From positions 3,953,875-4,017,874 of the forward strand of contig NC_049909.1 in the NCBI RefSeq assembly GCF_001411555.2: a DNA stretch of 64,000 bases. The letters run 5' to 3'. A program made the position numbers and the translations under genes. Positions 61,064 through 64,000 of this stretch are shown here, piece after piece. Origin of the DNA: Juglans regia. Its lineage: Eukaryota; Streptophyta; Magnoliopsida; Fagales; Juglandaceae. Position 1 is the stretch's first letter. Each line of letters opens with the position of its first letter. The notes beneath the pieces are model-generated. The model made no database searches, was not told where the DNA came from, and saw only the letters and a list, made by a program, of their open reading frames with translations.

Positions 61064-62715
61064 AAAACTTGACTCACTCAAAAATGAGCAGCACAAAGGC
61101 TATTCCAAGTGCAGGAGGATGTCGCGTAATAATTAGGAATAAATTCCTAGATTGTCTACTCATGGGAAATTACTTAAATCAAACTCGTTTAAAATGGTGA
61201 AAATATTCACAAAAAGAAAATAAAAGTGGTGGTATGTGCAATGAATGGAAGAGTGAAAGGGGAATACAAAAAAAGTACTAGTCATGGACTAGATTCATAT
61301 TTTTGAATTTTTGAGTGTCGAAATGAAATATAAAAGACTAACAAATTAAAATTAACAATCAAGGAATCAACTAAGCTAAACTATCTTAATTAATCTGAAA
61401 ATTAAATAATAAAATTGAAATTATTTAAGTCCTAATTAAACTTTAATTAATCTAACATGCAATAGAACTAAGAGATTAATAAAACTATACTAAGAATTAA
61501 ATTAGATTAGAAAATAATTGACAAAATACGAGTTGAAAATTGAAAAGTCCCAAAATCAAGATTCTAGGGTTCATCATTGTATTCAAATCACAAATTCTCA
61601 AAATCAATTCATAGCAATTGTAATCACTATTAAATAGAAGCTTAAAGAAGCGAGAAAAATAAATAACAAATAAAATGCCCAAAGGTCTAAATTAAATATC
61701 TAAAAAATACATCACAAACTTTAAACTAAAATTAAATAAATTGTAGAAATTGAAAAGAGACAAATAAATAAAGATAGAGGTGGTATGCAACAGAATAGAA
61801 GGTTGGAGCACAACAATTGAATCCTCGAAGTTCTCCACGCCGCGGCAATGTGTGCGTTCAAAACCCAAAAACAAAGAATTCCAAAACTCCCTCTTTTTTC
61901 GTCTCTACCCCAAAAAGTGAAAGAAGTCAGAAAAAAAAAAAAAAAAACCCTCTTTATTTCGAAATAGCCCTTCCTTTTCTTTCTTTATTTTTTTCCAATC
62001 CCGTGCGGCATGCGTGAGTTTTGTTTCAATTTTTTTTTTTTTTTTTTTTGTGTGCTGCCCACCGTGTTTTGAGAAAGAACTAAAAGACTTTCCATGTTTC
62101 CGTCCAAACACCAAGATAAAAAGATATGTTGGTCCCTTTTTTACTTTCCTTTTAATGCCTTGACTTTTCCTTAAAGAGCCTTGAGCCATGTGTGTGACTT
62201 GAGAGAAATTAACTTCCGTCCAAAATTAAAGTAATGGATCCAATGTGCAAATGTGGCTTTTCTCTTTTTTTTTTTTTTTTTATGCTTCTCATTTCTTGAC
62301 CTATAAAAATAATAAAAATTAGAAATAAAATAAAATAAAAAAGAATAATAGAATATCAAAAATATGTTGTGCATGTGAATGAATATTGTCTAATTAAATT
62401 ACAAATTATAAAATTAAGCATAAATCATGCTATTTTAACCAATTTAAACCACAACTCGGATTTATTCATCTTAACTATTTTTTCATCTAAAACCAATAAT
62501 AATGTAATGAAATAAATAAAATATATTGAACTTAAATGTATAAAATATGTAATAATTCAGTTCAATCAGTAGCCCTTCACATAGTCCAACCGATTCTCTA
62601 AAGTAAGAACTTCCTCAAGTTCGGGTACCCATTGCGGTATGTAATCTTCATTTAGGATATCCTAGATCTCTTTGAGAAAATGCGAGGTAGCTGTTAAACA
62701 AGAAATAGCTAAATG
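61064..62715 (-). repeat. 5' LTR of element L
   Basis: About 1.65 kb of AT-rich non-coding DNA between the PBS and flanking J-like sequence. It contains A runs at 61930-61946, a T run at 62031-62050 and another at 62263-62280. Its outer 145 bp (62572-62715) reappear at 56968-57112. The outer terminus lacks the expected TGTG (it reads TACC), so its exact end is uncertain. Confidence 0.55.
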
Positions 62716-62865
62716 GTATCGAGCCTCTATGGTAAACTCATCCTCTATGAGATTAGGCAATTCATCCATCCAGAGCATTGTTGTTGGGTCATGTCACAAT
62801 TTCTATCATTCGGAGATCCTCGAAATGGTAGTGGAAACTACCAAGGAGAGATTTTGTTCACATAA
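62716..62865 (-). mobile_element. Continuation of the J LTR right of element L
   Basis: CTATCATTCGGAGATCCTCGAAATGGTAGTGG and ACTACCAAGGAGAGATTTTG resemble the GGGGGAATGGTAGTTGAGACTATCACAGTGAGATTTG block of solo LTR A (3883-3918). This suggests the J LTR resumes here after L. Confidence 0.45.
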
Positions 62866-64000
62866 AAATATATCTGCAAGTGCATATAATCATAACAAGT
62901 AGTAAAGTGTTTTAAAGAAAACAGTTATCGAACCCACATGGAATAATTATGCTATTGAGTATTGAAATTGACTAAATTAATTACTATTTAGAAAACTGAA
63001 ATTTGAAGAATGGTTTATCTAAATTAAACTGAAGAAAAGAGCATTAAAATTAAGTTTTTAAAAATAATAAGAACAGATCTATAGCACTTGATTTCACCTG
63101 GCAAATCCCACACAATTTATTCTTCCTTGTTATAGAATCTCAATTATCCCAAGTTGATGATAAAAACCCCTTAACTATTCAATATTTTCTCTCGAACAAT
63201 ACAAAAAATATCTCCAACTAATAACTGCATATCTCTATGTGAATTTAACTAATTGGAGGTCATTAAGTTTTTTGGACTTTTCCTGAAAATCACACTAGTC
63301 GCAGTAAAACACCTATTCTTTCGCTCAACTAATGGTGTTTAATCATAGAGTTTTAATCACAAATCACCTCTCGGTCTCATTGCAATCCAAAAGATCGAAT
63401 AAAAGTTAGTTAGAAAATTGTAAGCATTAAGAACAAGGAATAAACACTCAATAATGGAAATATTGAAAATAAAATAACTTATAATATAAACTGTGTTCTC
63501 AATGCTAGGCTACATCAAAACTTTAGAAAATAGAATTAGCTCATAATGAAATTAAAAAGAAAAAGAATAAAACTAGTGTTCTTCGTTGAAGTCAGTTGAT
63601 GAAGCATACGACTCTCATCTTTGCTCCCCCAGATCCGCCTCCTCAAAAGAAACTCAAAAAATAACTCTAGAATAATCGAAAACCTAAAACTCAAACTCTA
63701 TAAAACTCAAAACTAAAAACTCAAAAACCAAAGACTCTCTATTCATCCCACAAGACGGGATTAAATATATATCAAAATTTAAATTTGGAAACAATATAAC
63801 AGCAGCTACAATCTAGCCTAAAGATCTATAAAATAGTTTCTAAAGATAAATGTTAACATAAAAGAAATTATCCCAAGAATAACTGAATTATCTAAAATGG
63901 AAGATTTAGTGATATGCAGCTTTAATTGCAGAGTTTGGGAAGATTTGGTCGCCAATAGATTGATTGCAGAACTCAGAAGGGTAGAGGCGAGTAGATGTTG
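62866..64000 (-). mobile_element. Partial LTR of a further Athila/Tat-like element
   Basis: Starts near TATCTGCAAGTGCATATAATCATAACAAGTAGTAAAG followed by ATCGAACCCACATGG, the conserved 3' part of Tat/Athila-type LTRs read in antisense. It continues with CGAGAGG-type and GCTAGGCTACATCAAAAC sequences and a TAAATATATATC TATA-like box near 63765. No coding region before the window ends, so its extent is unknown. Confidence 0.5.

Larger units (their letters stand above)
56961..62715 (-). mobile_element. Athila-like LTR element L (non-autonomous)
   Basis: Minus-strand element with PBS, gag, protease, an integrase end and the GGGGGG purine tract (57118-57123) before TGTGATTTAGC. The PBS type (tRNA-Asp) and gag sequence point to the Athila/Tat branch of Ty3/gypsy. 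The right LTR extends from about 61064 to 62715. The left LTR seems reduced to about 155 bp (56961-57117), of which 145 bp match 62572-62715 at about 93 % by eye. An alternative reading is that the 145 bp belong to J's LTR and were duplicated around L. Confidence 0.65.

Overview
The window is nuclear DNA from a flowering plant. It holds the last two exons of a CDC48-type AAA ATPase at the left end (269-1527, + strand), followed by more than 60 kb of almost pure transposable-element sequence. Three scattered copies of a short AT-rich element, with ends like GCCTCGTTTG / CAAGGCC and runs of ATCTCATCTCATC, are of a type I associate with the walnut family (Juglandaceae, Fagales). That assignment rests on memory of the repeat and is tentative. 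No other intact host gene was found.

Layout. 1-3456: CDC48 3' end, its 3' UTR and an unassigned stretch. 3462-8052: a 4.6-kb solo LTR with a 5-bp target duplication (TSD). 8053-13170: MITE-like elements, a dead PIF/Harbinger transposase and featureless AT-rich DNA. About 13170-15833: a Ty1/copia remnant carrying a small inverted-repeat element, ended by a 100-bp assembly gap (15834-15933). 15934-16432: the 3' end of a + strand LTR. 16433 to about 62870: a single degenerate Ty3/gypsy chromovirus on the minus strand (J), opened up by later insertions.

The nest can be read from junctions and TSDs. J is split by solo LTR I (20761-54694, TSD GGGAA). I is interrupted by a LINE (21730-30627), which is itself split by LTR element G (25075-30015). 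I is interrupted again by solo LTR K (31259-52904, TSD GTTAG). K contains the minus-strand chromovirus E (34516-51659). E carries three further insertions: element F (35167-39852, TSD GTTCC), solo LTR C (40703-45257, TSD TGAGA) and solo LTR N (46127-48602, TSD AATGC). J's 5' LTR is also split by L (about 56961-62715), an Athila-like element, and probably by another LTR that runs off the window (about 62866-64000).

Points of biological interest. A, C, I and K belong to one family with very long (about 4.5 kb) LTRs, and every copy here is solo. F and G are non-autonomous derivatives of one gypsy lineage: they share the same loss of most of reverse transcriptase and of the integrase core while keeping essentially one reading frame, and both carry a 45-bp coding tandem repeat that has expanded to seven units in G. 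E keeps a second PBS-gag start beyond its 3' LTR, so one LTR is shared by two internal regions. L joins protease directly to the integrase C-terminus. All boundaries and alignments were made by eye; percentages are estimates.
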